A stretch of DNA of 64,000 bases. Source: Sambucus nigra. Taxonomy: Eukaryota; Streptophyta; Magnoliopsida; Dipsacales; Adoxaceae. Shown piece after piece: positions 45,039 through 56,391 of this stretch; within the stretch, counting starts at the first letter, position 1; each line of letters begins with the position of its first letter. The position numbers and the translations under genes were made by a program. The stretch spans positions 12,935,302 through 12,999,301 of the forward strand of contig OX422215.1 in the NCBI GenBank assembly GCA_949130495.1, read 5' to 3'. The notes beneath the pieces were generated by a model. It was not told the origin of the DNA. It was given only the letters and a program-made list of their open reading frames with translations, and did no database searches.

Positions 45039-46457
45039 ATGGCACCAGACTTACCACCGCCTCTTCCGCCCCCCAGAGGTGGAGGGCCTAGTTCCAGTCA
45101 GGCTCCCCCATAGTCCGAAATGGCGGAGGTAGCAGCGGCCTTGAAATCTTTAGCTGCAACATAACAATCCATGAAGGAGAAATTTGCTCAGCTCAGTCAA
45201 ACTATGATGAGGCCACCTGGAGCCTCACCGGACATGATCACTCCGGCGGCAGCTCAGCCTTATCCTGACGCCAGGGGACCACCACAGGCACCAATGAAGG
45301 ACCAGCCTGCACCCCAGTGAAGAAGGGACATTGCTGACCCTAGGCGCTTGAGCCTGGGGAGGCAGGTAAACCCTTGCCCAGAGGACAGGTATGATGACCT
45401 AAAAGCTGAAGAAGCCCCAGAAGACTGTTGGGAGCCGTATGAGGTGTCAAATAACACTATACGACCTCTTAGGCAGAGTCAAGGATGTGTCAGCCGAAGA
45501 AGAGAAGAGGCCCAACAAAGAGGGTCGGCCTTTGATAGGTTGAACAGAGGGTCGGCCTTCGAGAGGCTCGGCTCGGTGAATGACCTAAGACAGAGGATGT
45601 CGAGGTCAAGGATCGCAGCAGGCTCTCAGAGAGGGAATAGGCAGGGTCGGCTAGACCAAGGACAACCCTGTGAAAGAAGAGGTAGGGAGCAGGAAGAGGT
45701 CAACAGCCAACGTGTCGTGGTTGGGGAACCCTCTGTCCATCGCAGGGAGGTGAAAGGGGATAACCTCGGCCAAGTTGATGACAGAAGACCCTGGAATGAT
45801 TCTATCCAACGCCTGGAGGAGAAGATAGGAGATCTCATTAAAAGAAGGGACCCATTGCAAAGGGGTTACTCAGAGGGCTCCCCATTTGTGGCTAGGATAG
45901 TGGGGTTCCCAACCCCAGCCAAGTTCAAGCCTCCTATAGTGACTCCCAAGTATGATGGCAGCACTAACCCTGTACACCATATCGAGATGTATCAGTCAGC
46001 AGCAAACATTTACTCGATACCCGATGAGATGAAGTGTAGGGCCTTCTCAGGGACCTTGACAGGGGCAGTGTACAGTTGGTTCACCTCCCTTCCGAAGAAC
46101 TCAATTGAGAACTTCAAAGGCTTGGCTGAGAAGTTCATCCACAACTTCTTCTTTGGGGTAAGACCTCAAAAGAAGACTACCCACCTGCTGTATGTCAAAC
46201 AGGCCAAGGGTGAGAGCCTAAGAGACTACATAGCAAGATTCAACAAAGAGAAATTGGAGGTGGAATATTATGAAGAGAGCATAGCCATGACCGCCCTTAT
46301 AGGAGGCCTCCAGAAGGGGAAGCTATTGTGGAAACTGGTTGAAGACCCCCCTAGGTCCATGGCGGAGATGCTGGAAACCGTAGGGAAAGTAATGAATGCG
46401 GAAGAGGCAATGGCCGCCCAGTATGAGGAGGAGAACCGCGCTAGCACGGGAAAGTAA
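45039..46457 (+). pseudogene. gypsy C gag
   Basis: ATG at 45039 (MAPDLPPPLPPPRGGG), same frame as the long stretch 45348-46457, with stops at about 45111, 45162 and 45318. An Arg/Gln/Glu-rich N-terminal region is followed by the Retrotrans_gag capsid core: YDGSTNPVHHIEMYQ, DEMKCRAFSGTLTGAVYSW, FIHNFFFGVRPQKK and SLRDYIARFNKEKL. A TAA at 46455-46457, apparently a former CAA, separates it from the zinc knuckle and pol, which continue in the same frame. So gag and pol were one reading frame. Confidence 0.87.
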
Positions 46458-46523
46458 CAAGGTAAGAAAGAGAGGAAGAAGAGGTCAGGAGATGACAAGT
46501 TAGCTCATTACACTCCTCTGACT

Positions 46524-49184
46524 GTGAGCTGTGAGCACATCCTCAATGAGATTAAGACTGACCGGACTCTGAGGTGGCCAGAGAAACTGAAGGCCCCGCC
46601 ACATAAGAGGAACAAAAACCTATGGTGCGAGTTCCATCAGGATCATGGCCATGTCACAGATAGATGCTTCGCTTTAAAGGATGAGATTGAGAAGATGCTG
46701 AAATCTGGAAAGCTGAGGAAGTATGTGGATGGTAAGGCTCCAAAGGGTGGAAGAGATGACCCTAAGAAAATAAGAGATGACAGATGCTGTGGCAATGTCC
46801 CGGCCAGAAGGGACGATGATTCAGAAGGAGATGATGAAGACGACCCGGATCTTCCGCCAAAGGATGACAACACCCAGGTGAAGAGGGTCGGTATGATCTC
46901 CTTTGGTGTTAGCACCATATGTGGGGGATTTGTAGGAGGTGAATCTGAGGTAGACGACAGGAAGGCTCATGTAGCAGAGGCCAGGTCATTGGCCAAGCTC
47001 GAAATTGTGAATCTAACGTCTTCTGAAGCAGTGCAGAAGAGGAAGAAGGTAGACATAGACACCCTCGTAGTGGGGTTCTCCAGACTCGACTTCAAGGGTA
47101 TCTTAGCCCCCCATGATGACCCTTTGGTCATAACAACAAGGGTGCATGGGTGCGAGGTACGGAGGATCCTCATAGATGGGGGAAGCTCAGCAGACGTGAT
47201 GTTCTGGCCTTGTTTCAAGAGCCTGGGTCTTAGCAGGGCAAGGCTGGTGCCCTATCATCACCCATTGATAGGCTTCAGTGGCGAAAAGGTCCACCCATTG
47301 GGCATGTATGAGATGGATGTACAGATGGGGGATGAGTGGCCTAGGAGGCTGACCAAGAAGATAAACTTTTTCGTTATCGACGAAAATGTCTTCTCGGCCT
47401 ACAACCTCATCATAGGAAGGGTGGCCCTTAAAGAGTTTGAAGTTGTGCCGTCTACAGTCCATCAGATGCTAAAATTCCCGACTCCTTATGGAGTAGGGGA
47501 AGTGCAAGGGGACCAGACCACGGCGCGAGAGTGTTACTTCAACTCGGCCAAAGAGAGAGAAGCCCATAAGAGAGCAACCACCACTTACAGCATTGACACT
47601 CTTGACCCAAGAGACGAAATAAAATTAAAGAAGGGTGAGGCCGGGGAAGAGGTAGAATCCATCGTCCTCAATGAGGACGAGCCGGAAAAAACCATCAAAG
47701 TCGGTAAGGCCCTAGAGCCAGGAATCAAGGAAGAGCTGATAAACTTCCTCAGGAGGAGACATAGTGTCTTCGCATGGAGTCACACAGATATGCCCGGCAT
47801 CGACCCTGAGGTAATGAGCCACAAACTTAACGTGGACAGAGATGCCAAGCCAATCAAGCAGAGACGAAGAGTCTACTCCAGGGAGAAGTACGATGTCATC
47901 CGGGAAGAGGTAAAAAAGTTGGAAGAGGCCGAGTTCATAAGAGAGGTTACCTATCCGAAGTGGCTCTCAAATGCAGTCATCGTGCCTAAGGCCAATGGGA
48001 AGTGGCGAATGTGTGTAGATTTCACTGACCTGAACAGGTCTTGCCCAAAAGACAGCTACCCCTTACCTAGGATAGACCAGATGGTGGATGCAATGGCAGG
48101 GCACGAGCTCATGAGCTTCATGGACGCTTATTCAGGCTATAACCAAATCTTCATGGATGCTAAAGACTCTGAGAAGACAACCTTTATTACTAACAGAGGG
48201 ACGTACTGCTACAAGGTGATGCCCTTCGGTCTGAAAAATGCGGGGGCAACGTATCAACGTCTTGCCAATAAGATGTTCGAAGAGCAAATATGTAAGACCA
48301 TGGAGGTATATGTAGACGATATGCTAACGAAGAGCCTGAAAGAATGTACTCACGTAGCGGACCTTGAGAAGACCTTCGATGTCATGGACTCGTACAGAAT
48401 GAAACTCAACCCAGCAAAGTGTGTCTTCGGAGTAGGAGTTGGGAAGTTCCTAGGATTCATCGTTAATCAGAGGGGGATTGAAGCAAACCCTGAGAAAATC
48501 AAGGCATTACTCAACATGAAGACTCCTAGGAGTATCAAGGATGTCCAAAGACTCACGGGAAGAGTGGCTGCCCTTAACAAGTTTGTTTCTAGGGCAACGG
48601 ACAAGTGTCTTCCATTCTTTAAAGTTCTAAGAAAGGCCTTCCAATGGGACGAAGAGTGTGAAAAAGCCTTCAACCAACTCAAGTCCTACTTAGGGTCTCC
48701 CTTGTTGCTGTCATGGCCCATCATGGGGGAATGGTTGTTTGTGTATCTGGCAGTCTCTGAATCAGCCATCAGCGCGGCCATCATACGGGAAGAGGATGGG
48801 GTCCAGAGGCCTGTGTACTTCAATAGTAGGGCCCTTCAAGGGTCTGAACAAAATTATCCCCGAATGGAGAAGTTGGCTTATGCCCTAATACATGCCTCAA
48901 GGAAAATGAAGCCTTACTTCCAAGCTCACTCCATGGTAGTCCTCACTGACTCCCCACTAAGGCAGGTTCTGCACAAACCTGAGATGTCCAGAAGATTGAT
49001 GACCTGGGCCATCGAACTAGGAGAATATGATCTTACCTACCAGCCGAGGATAGCCATCAAGGGACAGGCCCTCGCAGACTTTGTCGTAGAATTTACTTGG
49101 GAAGAGGCCGATAGAAGTTTGGAAGAGGCCGAGACAGTGAAAGGTTTAGATGACGACGAAGAGACGAACCGTAGTGTCTTCTGA
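46524..49184 (+). pseudogene. gypsy C zinc knuckle, protease, RT and RNase H
   Basis: An uninterrupted 886-residue stretch. Residues 35-48 CEFHQDHGHVTDRC are a zinc-knuckle relative; an acidic region follows (about 96-114). The aspartic protease is at about 215-330 (LIDGGSSADVMF, catalytic Asp 218). RT at about 420-700: KWRMCVDFTDLNRSCPKD, FMDAYSGYNQI, MPFGLKNAGATYQRL, YVDDM at 596-600. RT-linked RNase H at about 720-860 (YFNSRALQGSEQNYPRMEKL). All visible catalytic residues are intact; this is the longest open frame in the window. Confidence 0.9.
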
Positions 49185-49322
49185 GATTCGGAAGAGACCA
49201 ACTATAGTGTCTTCCAAGATTCAGAAGAGATGAACCGTAGTGTCTTCAGAGATTCGAAAGAGACGAACCGTAGTGTCTTTTGAGATTCGAAAGAGACGGA
49301 ACTAAACGTCTTCCGAGATCAG
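49158..49322 (+). repeat. five copies of a 33-bp in-frame repeat between the two RNase H domains
   Basis: The unit reads GAAGAGACGAACCGTAGTGT and then CTTCTGAGATTCG, exactly 33 bp or 11 codons, repeated five times with drift. It encodes EETNRSVF-x-DS type units. It lies in the linker between RT-RNase H and the second RNase H; two units end in stop codons. Confidence 0.9.
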
Positions 49323-49399
49323 GAAGAGGTCTTCTCAGGCAAAACCCAGAGCAGAATAGAAGAGAACAAAGAGGATCGATACCTCTTTAAGAAGGGGTT

Positions 49400-50050
49400 A
49401 TGAGAGAAGGGGTCTTCTCATCAGATACAGACGTCTGGAGCCTCTCCGTTGATGGATCTTCCTGTGACAGTGGAAGCGGGGCAGGACTAATACTCTCGGC
49501 TCCAGATGGTGCCAACATTGAATACGCCTTGAGATTCAACTTCCAGGCCTCAAACAACGAGTCCGAGTATGAGGCCATGATAGCAGGTCTCTTATTGGCA
49601 ACAACCCTTCGAGTAAAGCGACTCCTACTCCATAGCGACTCAAGGTTGGTTGTCAATCAAGTATAGGGGGTATACGAGGCCAAAGACGAAAGGATAGCCA
49701 AGTACTTGAAGAAGGTAAGAGGGTTGTTAGAATATTTTGAAGAAGCAAAACTGAAGAGAGCGCCTCGACTGCACAACAATCACGCTGATGCATTGGCAAG
49801 GCTAGCCTCAGCAGTAAAGACAGATATGGGAAGGACCATTCCAATCGAGGTATTAGGAAAGGAAACCATCCAGGAGGACGAGGTATGTAGCCCTTGTCAC
49901 AATGTGAACCTAGGAGACTCATGGATCGACGCGCTCGTCAGATACCTAAGAGAGGGAGAGATGCCTGAGTCCAAGCTAGAAAGGAGAAAGTTGAGATACA
50001 GGGCTGCCAAGTTCTCATTGATAGGAGACGTCTTATACAAAAAGGGGTTT
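49400..50050 (+). pseudogene. gypsy C second (archaeal-type) RNase H
   Basis: SVDGSSCDSGSGAG (Asp 1), NNESEYEAMIAG (Glu), HSDSRLVVNQV (Asp) and NNHADALARLAS (Asp): the full DEDD set is visible. It is in a different frame from the upstream pol stretch, so a shift happened between 49322 and 49400. A TAG at 49664-49666 interrupts it. The linker to integrase follows (SWIDALVRYLREGEMP). Confidence 0.87.
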
Positions 50051-51142
50051 CTATTGCCCCTCCTCAGATGTGTGCATCCTATGGAAGTACCCCGGGTCTT
50101 ACAGGAGGTTCATGAGGGTTCTTGCTCTAGCCACATAGGGGGAAGGCCCTTAGCCAAGAGGATCATCACACAGGAATACTGGTGGCCTACCTTTTCTAAG
50201 GACGCTGCAGACTATGTGAAGAGGTGCGACAAATGTCAAAGGTTCGCCACTATCCCTCATCAACCCCATCAGTCTATGACATCAATCTCTTCTCCATGGC
50301 CATTTGCGGTATGGGGAATTGACTTGGTAGGACCTTTGCCAAGAGTTGTCAACAACTATAGATTCTTGATAGTTGCCATTGACTACTTTTCAAAGTGGGT
50401 GGAGGCAGAACCGATAATAACAATTAAAGAGTAGAAGACCTTCCAATTCATTTGGAGGAACATCATATGCAGATATGGTCTCCCAAACACTCTCATCTCG
50501 AATAATGGGACCCAGTTCAAGAACTCCTCCTTAAAAAAGTATTGCCTAAGAGTGGGGATTAAACAGTTCTTCCCATCTCCTAGCCGACCTCAGCCAAATG
50601 GCCAGACCGAGGTCACAAATAGGACCATCTTGGACGGAATCAATAAGAGATTAGAAGATGCAAAGGGGATATGGACAGAAGAGGTCTACACTGTGTTATG
50701 AGCCTACAGAACCACGACAAGGACACCAATAGGAGAAACCCCATTCATGCTGGCACATGGATCAGAGGTCGTCATACCAACGGAAGTAGGACTACCAACT
50801 CATCGGATTCAGACCTACGACCCAGACAGCAATGGGGAAGAGAGGAGGCTAGACCTAGATCTTATCGAAGAAAGAAGAGAAGATGCAGAGGTCAAAAAAG
50901 CAGCCTACCAATAGCGGGCAGCGAAATTCTACAACCAAAGGGTGAACTCAAGACCCATTGCAGTAGGAGATCTAGTGCTAAAGAAGACCCTACAAAAGGC
51001 AAATAAGCTACACCCAAACTGGCATGGCCCCTATAAAGTAACAGAAGAGGTTATGCCTGACACTTACAGGCTAGAAAATCTAGAAAGAGAACCTTTCACC
51101 AACCCATGGAATGCTGACCACCTAAAGAGATATTACATATGA
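50051..51142 (+). pseudogene. gypsy C integrase
   Basis: HHCC part: RCVHPMEV, EVHEGSCSSHIGG, CDKCQRF. Core: WGIDLVGPLP (Asp 1); the second catalytic Asp is Asn (ISNNGTQF, codon 50501-50503); Glu is kept in GQTEVTNR. The C-terminal part NWHGPYKVTEEV ends at RYYI, stop 51142. Stops at about 50432, 50699 and 50911. The Asp to Asn change alone should block integration. Confidence 0.88.
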
Positions 51143-51235
51143 TGTTGCGTAGAATTTTATGTAAATGTACCATCTTACTAAGAAGAGGTTATTAATAAAA
51201 ATCAGTTTCCATAACAGTTCTTGCTTCATTCTTAG

Positions 51236-52190
51236 ACCAGAGATATATTATAGGGATAACATCTTAGGTGATGACCTCAGACCTTCATAACATCACTCGG
51301 TGGTGAAGAGGTCTGAGCTCAGCCACCCTAGTTAGATGACCTCAGACTCTTAACATCATTAATTTGGTGAGATTAATTATGAGGATAACGTCTTAGGTGA
51401 CGACCTCAGACCTTCATAACATCACTCGATGGTGACGAGGTCTGAGCTCAGACACCTTAGCAGATGACCTCAGACCGTTAACATCATTAATTTGGTGAAA
51501 TTAATTATGAGGATAACGTCTTAGATGACGACCTCAGACCTTCATAACATCACTCGGTGGTGACGAGGTCTGAGCTCAGACACCTTAGCAGATGACCTCA
51601 GACCCTTAATATCATTAATTTGGTGAAATTAATTATGAGGATAATGTCTTAGGTGACGACCTCAGACCTTCATAACATCACTCGGTGGTGACGAGGTCTG
51701 AGCTCAGACACCTTAGCAGATGACCTCAGACCCTTAACATCATTAATTTGGTGAAATTAATTATGAGGATAACATCTTGGGTGATGACCCCAGACCTTCA
51801 TAACATCACTCGGTGGTGACAAGGTCTGAGCTCAGGCACCTTAGCAGATGACCTCAGACCCTTAACATCATTAATTTGGTGAGATTAATTGTGAGGATAA
51901 CGTGTTAGGTGACGACCTCAGACCTTCATAACATCACTCAGTTGTGACAAGGTCTGAGCTCAGACACCCTAGTTAGATGACCTCAGACTCTTAACATCAC
52001 TAATTTGGTGAGATTATTTATGAGGATAACGTCATAGGTGACGACCTCAGACCTTCATAACATCACTCGGTGGTGACGAGGTCTGAGGTCAGACACCTTA
52101 GTAGATGACCTCAGACCCTTAACATCATTAATTTGGTGAAATTAATTATGAGGATAGCGTCTTAGGTAATAACCTCAGAGCCTAATTACA
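51236..52190 (+). repeat. tandem repeat, about 127-bp unit, after gypsy C pol
   Basis: Roughly seven full copies and a partial one. The unit begins GAGGATAACGTCTTAGGTGA and contains GACCTCAGACC twice and TCATTAATTTGGTGAAATTA. Copies are highly similar. The position is the same as the 41-bp array in element B. Each unit has internal inverted words (GACGAGGTCTGAGCTCAGAC). Confidence 0.93.
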
Positions 52191-52365
52191 ATTCAGTGGT
52201 GAAGAGACCCGAGGTCAGAATTATTGACTGAGTATAAACAAGACATCACTACAACAAAATAATAGAAGAGATCACATGGCATCCAATAAAGGGAAGAGAT
52301 ATAGCATTCAGAGGTTGAAATATAAAGAAGTAACAAATATTCCTTGAATATAAAGTACCATGGTG

Positions 52366-52436
52366 TTACAAGTTACAAGTTACGAGTTACAAGTTACAAA
52401 TTACAAATCCTAAAGGTTTGGGGGGGGGGGGGGGGG
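52366..52436 (+). repeat. AAGTTAC short repeats and a G17 run
   Basis: About six imperfect copies of ACAAGTTAC (52366-52405) followed by 17 G in a row (52420-52436). It lies just 3' of the antisense gene. The G-run can expand or slip and is prone to assembly error. Confidence 0.9.
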
Positions 52437-52592
52437 AACATTAACATCCTCGGCCTGATTGTCTTGATCAGCGTTAGTAACCTCGGCCACGTCATTAGTA
52501 TGGTCTGGCCCTCTGACCTCGGTCCCTCCTAGAGTTGCAGTCTCAGCAGGAGCAGCATCCTCGTCCTCCACCTCTTGAAGCGCCTGGGCAAA

Positions 52593-54820
52593 CTAAGGGT
52601 CAGCAAAGTCGAGACCCACAAAGTCAGAGGCCTTTAGAGTACCGACCTCCCTCTCTCTGACTTCAGCCCATTTGGTAGTAGCCTTGATACCTCTTTCGAG
52701 ATATTCAAAACCAAAACCCATGAACTCGTCCGACGCTTTGTAGTCAGAAATTATTTTAGTTGAGGCATCTTCAAGGGCAGCCTTGACAGTCGAGCTGACC
52801 TTCTGCTGCAGAACGTCATCTTTGGCCTTCAGGGCTTTGGCGTGATCTTTGACGAGCAGATAAATGTCTTTCTCAAACCCCTTAACCTTATTTTCAGAGT
52901 TCTGCAGCTCTGATTTCAGACGGTCGACCTCAGCATTTAGGGAGCTCTGAACCTTCTCGTCCTCTTGCCCCTTCTGGATGAGGGGCAATTTCCTCAGAGT
53001 CCAGTTCTATAGGTGGTGCATAGCAGCCACTCCCTGCACATTTAAGGAAGAGGTTAAGCTCGAGAAAAGTCAGATGTTGCACCTATAAAATTTTGACGAA
53101 GAGATCAAGACGTACCTGAACGACTCTGTGAAGGCCGAACTCCACCAGCATCGGGCTCTCCAGAGACTTGAAAAAGCTCTTGTCAGCCTCGGTCATTGCA
53201 GAGCCAATGGAGTCAAGGGCCTGAAGACTATGGTCGACAATGCTGTCAGATAACTTCAGCTGGTCCAGGCGGGCCGACAAGGCGTCGGCCGAGGAGATTG
53301 GAATTGAAGCATCAGAGGCCTTCTTGTGTCTCAAGGTCGGCCTCTGATCCTCATAGGCATGGGATTCTGGGGACCTCTTCTTTGAGGCCTGAGGGAGCTG
53401 GGGGAGGAGCGTTTAGACCAGCTTTTTTGGCAAGTCTCGCTAAGCTTGGTGCAGCCATCTCCCACAGTTCGTCTGGAATGTCTTGTGGTCGCTCTGCAAA
53501 AGTTAAAAGATATGGGTTAGAGATCAGATATAAATGAGTTCAGAGGTTAAACTTTTAAAGAAAAATCCTTACCAAAGTCAATAAGGGGACTTCCACCTAG
53601 GCCCATCCCCGAGAGATACTGGGGGGTCAGCAAATGTTCGAACTTAACAAAAAGACCATGTGCCCCTTGGTCTTGCAGGGCTTTCACCTTGTGGATATTC
53701 TGAAGACTTAGGCCAGGGTCGGCCCTGACAGACATGGTGACCTTACCCCATTTGAGGGGTATCCTCGGCTCAAGTGTGGAAGAGGGAATGCTGGGATAAA
53801 TTCCCATGGTCTAGAGGCGAAAAAATAGCGGGGATTCCAATTATGGTTTGAGGTCTGAGTCACCTGGAACATTTTCTTCTCAGGCCTCCGAGCCACAAAA
53901 TGATAGTAGCTCGGATGGTTTTTGGCTGAGGTTGGGACATAACAACCAACGAAGACCTGAACTGGGAGGTCAGAGTGGTGGAATGCCCTCCACAGGATAA
54001 TGGACCCTATGATAACTCTCCAGGCATTGAGAGATAGTTGTGAGGGGGCCAAATTGATATAAGAGAGAATGGATTTGATGATGGGATGAATGGGTAGGCG
54101 AAACCCTAACCTAAACATCTTCTCGTATAGGGAGATTTCCCCATCCCGGCCATGATAGGCCCTCTCTTCCCTCAGAGGTCTCCTTAATTTTATGGAGGGA
54201 CTAATGGGGTATAAATATCTGAAGCACAGAAGATCCACCTCAGTTAACGTGCTCTCGATCTCGGCCGCCTCAGAGACGTCCACATCGCTTTCAGCATCTT
54301 CATCATCATCAAGCTTAACGTCGGCCGGAGCAGATGTAGATGGGTTACTAGTAAATCTCTGAACGAACTCTGACCCTGTGACGGCCGACAGGGGGATGGC
54401 GTCAAGAATGGGCGGCACAGCCACACTCGGCTCAATAATTTCAACCTCTGAAGAAGAGGCTGAGGTGCTTGAGCCATTATGGGATGAAGCTCGGCTGGAG
54501 ACCTCGGCCTGATCAGGGGCCTGCCTAGGCCGAGGTGTGAAATCCATGGCTTCCTGAAAAGAGTCCACAGACATAGGGTCTGAGGTGGAAGACTCAGACT
54601 CAGACATTGGTATTGGGTTAGCAGGGACCTCTGTCTGATAGAAGAACTCAGGGGGATCAGGATATACCACCTTGAGAGGTGGGGGAAAGATAGGTCTAAT
54701 AAGAAATTCTTGCAACCTACGAGCCTCCTCTTGGGCCCTTTCTATTTGCCTAATCTTTTCTAGGGTCTTCTCTCTAAGAGAGGGGAAATCCTCAAGAAGC
54801 TGGTATAAAATTCTGAGCAT
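52593..54820 (-). pseudogene. gypsy C antisense gene (PF04195-like domain plus coiled coil), spliced
   Basis: Read on minus from ATG 54820. Exon 1 (54820-53573): N-terminal helix (REKTLEKIRQIERAQEEA), a Ser/Pro/acidic region, then the PF04195-like core: LGFRLPIHPIIKSILSYINL, PSQLSLNAWRVIIGSI, SYYHFVARR. A frameshift near 53800 leads into IPLKWGKVTM. Intron 1 is 53572-53494 (GTAAGG...GCAG, 79 bp). Exon 2 (53493-53116) has a shift; intron 2 is 53115-53034 (82 bp). Exon 3 carries one stop, then coiled coil (NAEVDRLKSELQNSENKVKG), and ends at 52593. Function unknown; not needed for known retrotransposition steps. Confidence 0.75.
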
Positions 54821-55380
54821 CAGAGGACGACCCTAAACTTGGGAATAACTCCTAAAACTACAAACAGGATTGGCTTGTAAAGTAAAGAAATCTAAAGATC
54901 AAACTTAGAAGTTTAAATCGAATATTGTTCGCCTAAAAATATGGTGCTCGCCGGAAAATGATGAAACTCGCCGGAAAATGCAAACCAAAATCGAGAAACA
55001 AAGGAAATGGAAGGGAGAAAGTACCTGGAAATGAAACGATGGGGGAAAATAAAGAAAATTCGCGAAGAAACCACCAACAGTGCCTCTGCAGTGGAGCCTT
55101 GATTCGAAGCGCTTTAGAGAGAGAAGTTGCAGGAAGAAATCGTGCACATGAGAGAATAAATGAAGAAGAAGGAGGGAAAAAGGGTTTTGAAACCCTTAAA
55201 TACATGGGCACGTTTCCCAAGGCCCATCATTGCCTTGGGAGCCCCAAAGGGCGGCTGACAGCACACGCCTACCAAGCGAGCACGCTCCAACATTGGACAA
55301 GTGTCAAACAAGTACTGGTTCGTAAGAAGACAGGCCTCGGATGCATACTAATCCCCTAATCACCTTCCCTCACATATAAC
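54821..55380 (-). other. leader region of the gypsy C antisense gene
   Basis: 560 bases between the antisense ATG and the polypurine tract, without a convincing reading frame. It would hold the 5' leader, and perhaps the promoter, of the antisense transcript. It ends CCTCACATATAACTAGGGG on +. Confidence 0.4.
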
Positions 55381-55398
55381 TAGGGGCTGGGGGGTGAT
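55381..55398 (+). promoter_or_regulatory. polypurine tract of gypsy C
   Basis: TAGGGGCTGGGGGGTGAT directly before the 3' LTR. Confidence 0.8.
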
Positions 55399-56386
55399 TG
55401 ATATGCCCCAAGTGTAACCTCGGCCTAGAGACACCAACCTCGGCCGAGGTGATGGTCGAGATATTGACCGGCCCTCGACAAGCCATGGGCGCACGATATC
55501 AGCCCTCGGCCTTAGAAAAGTCAGCCCAGGACGACACTACCACCTATATTTCCAATGGACACTACGCGCAACACAGGCATCGACAGCATTCTCATATACC
55601 TGGGTATGGCAACCTCGGCCGAGTGTAGGCCGAGGTGATAAGAAGCCTTGGTAATCTTCAACATGAAATCAGTCCAACCTCGGCTGGGGCCGAGGTGACA
55701 AGAAGCCTTGGTAATCTTCAACATGGAATCAGTCCAACCTCGGCTGGGGCCGACCCCCAGCATAATGTCTCAGCTGAGATCAGGCCGAGACTCCCTATGG
55801 CACATCTCAGATTGAACGAATATCAAGCCTTTACAGCTCGGCCTCTCCCAGGTCGAGGTCATACACCAATATGGTGGCCGAGCATCTGTTGACATTTGGA
55901 TAAGGACACATGGGCACAAATCAGTTGTAACAAGATTATTCTCCACACGTGGGGAGGATATTTCATCATCATTCCTTACATGTGACAGTGACAGGTGGCT
56001 TCCCCCTATTGATGAGGCTACCACACCCATGTTCATTGCATGCATGGGGGTACATTACACCCCTAGTACTATATATAGAGGTCATCCTCTATCTTGCAAA
56101 GGGATACCAGATATTGAACCCTAGTAAAAACTCTGTCTAGATATACAGTAGAGAGAGAAAGCTTGAGTGATTGTATCCATGGCCATTAGTGCCTCATTAC
56201 AGTGAGATCATTCACACACACACACAATGGACGTAGGCCAATTTAGGTTGAACCACTTATATCCTGGTGCTCTCTCCTCTTCTCCTCACCTCATTCTCTT
56301 ACCTTTTACATAACTATGATGCCATTTTTGTTCTTAGATTGGGCTTGAAAACACCTTACCTGGTGGTGCTGATTTCAGCATCATCA
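55399..56386 (+). repeat. 3' LTR of gypsy C
   Basis: 988 bp, same ends as the 5' copy, with the 60-bp duplication at 55628-55687 and 55688-55747. Followed by ATTAC at 56387. Confidence 0.94.
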
Positions 56387-56391
56387 ATTAC

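Larger units (their letters stand above)
43872..56386 (+). mobile_element. Ty3/gypsy element C (Tat-type), complete in structure
   Basis: 12.5 kb on +. LTRs of 993 and 988 bp, primer site, gag-pol, tandem repeats, antisense gene, polypurine tract. The flanks are ATTAT and ATTAC, a 5-bp duplication with one change; ATTAC restores the LINE codons it split. LTRs differ at roughly 40 positions by eye (about 4 percent). All domains of a Tat element are present; point stops, a frameshift and one integrase active-site change inactivate it. Confidence 0.93.

Noticed and set aside
51236..52190. CRISPR-like array
   Set aside because: Units are contiguous 127-bp tandem repeats without unique spacers, inside a plant retrotransposon. 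The same applies to 37444-37740.
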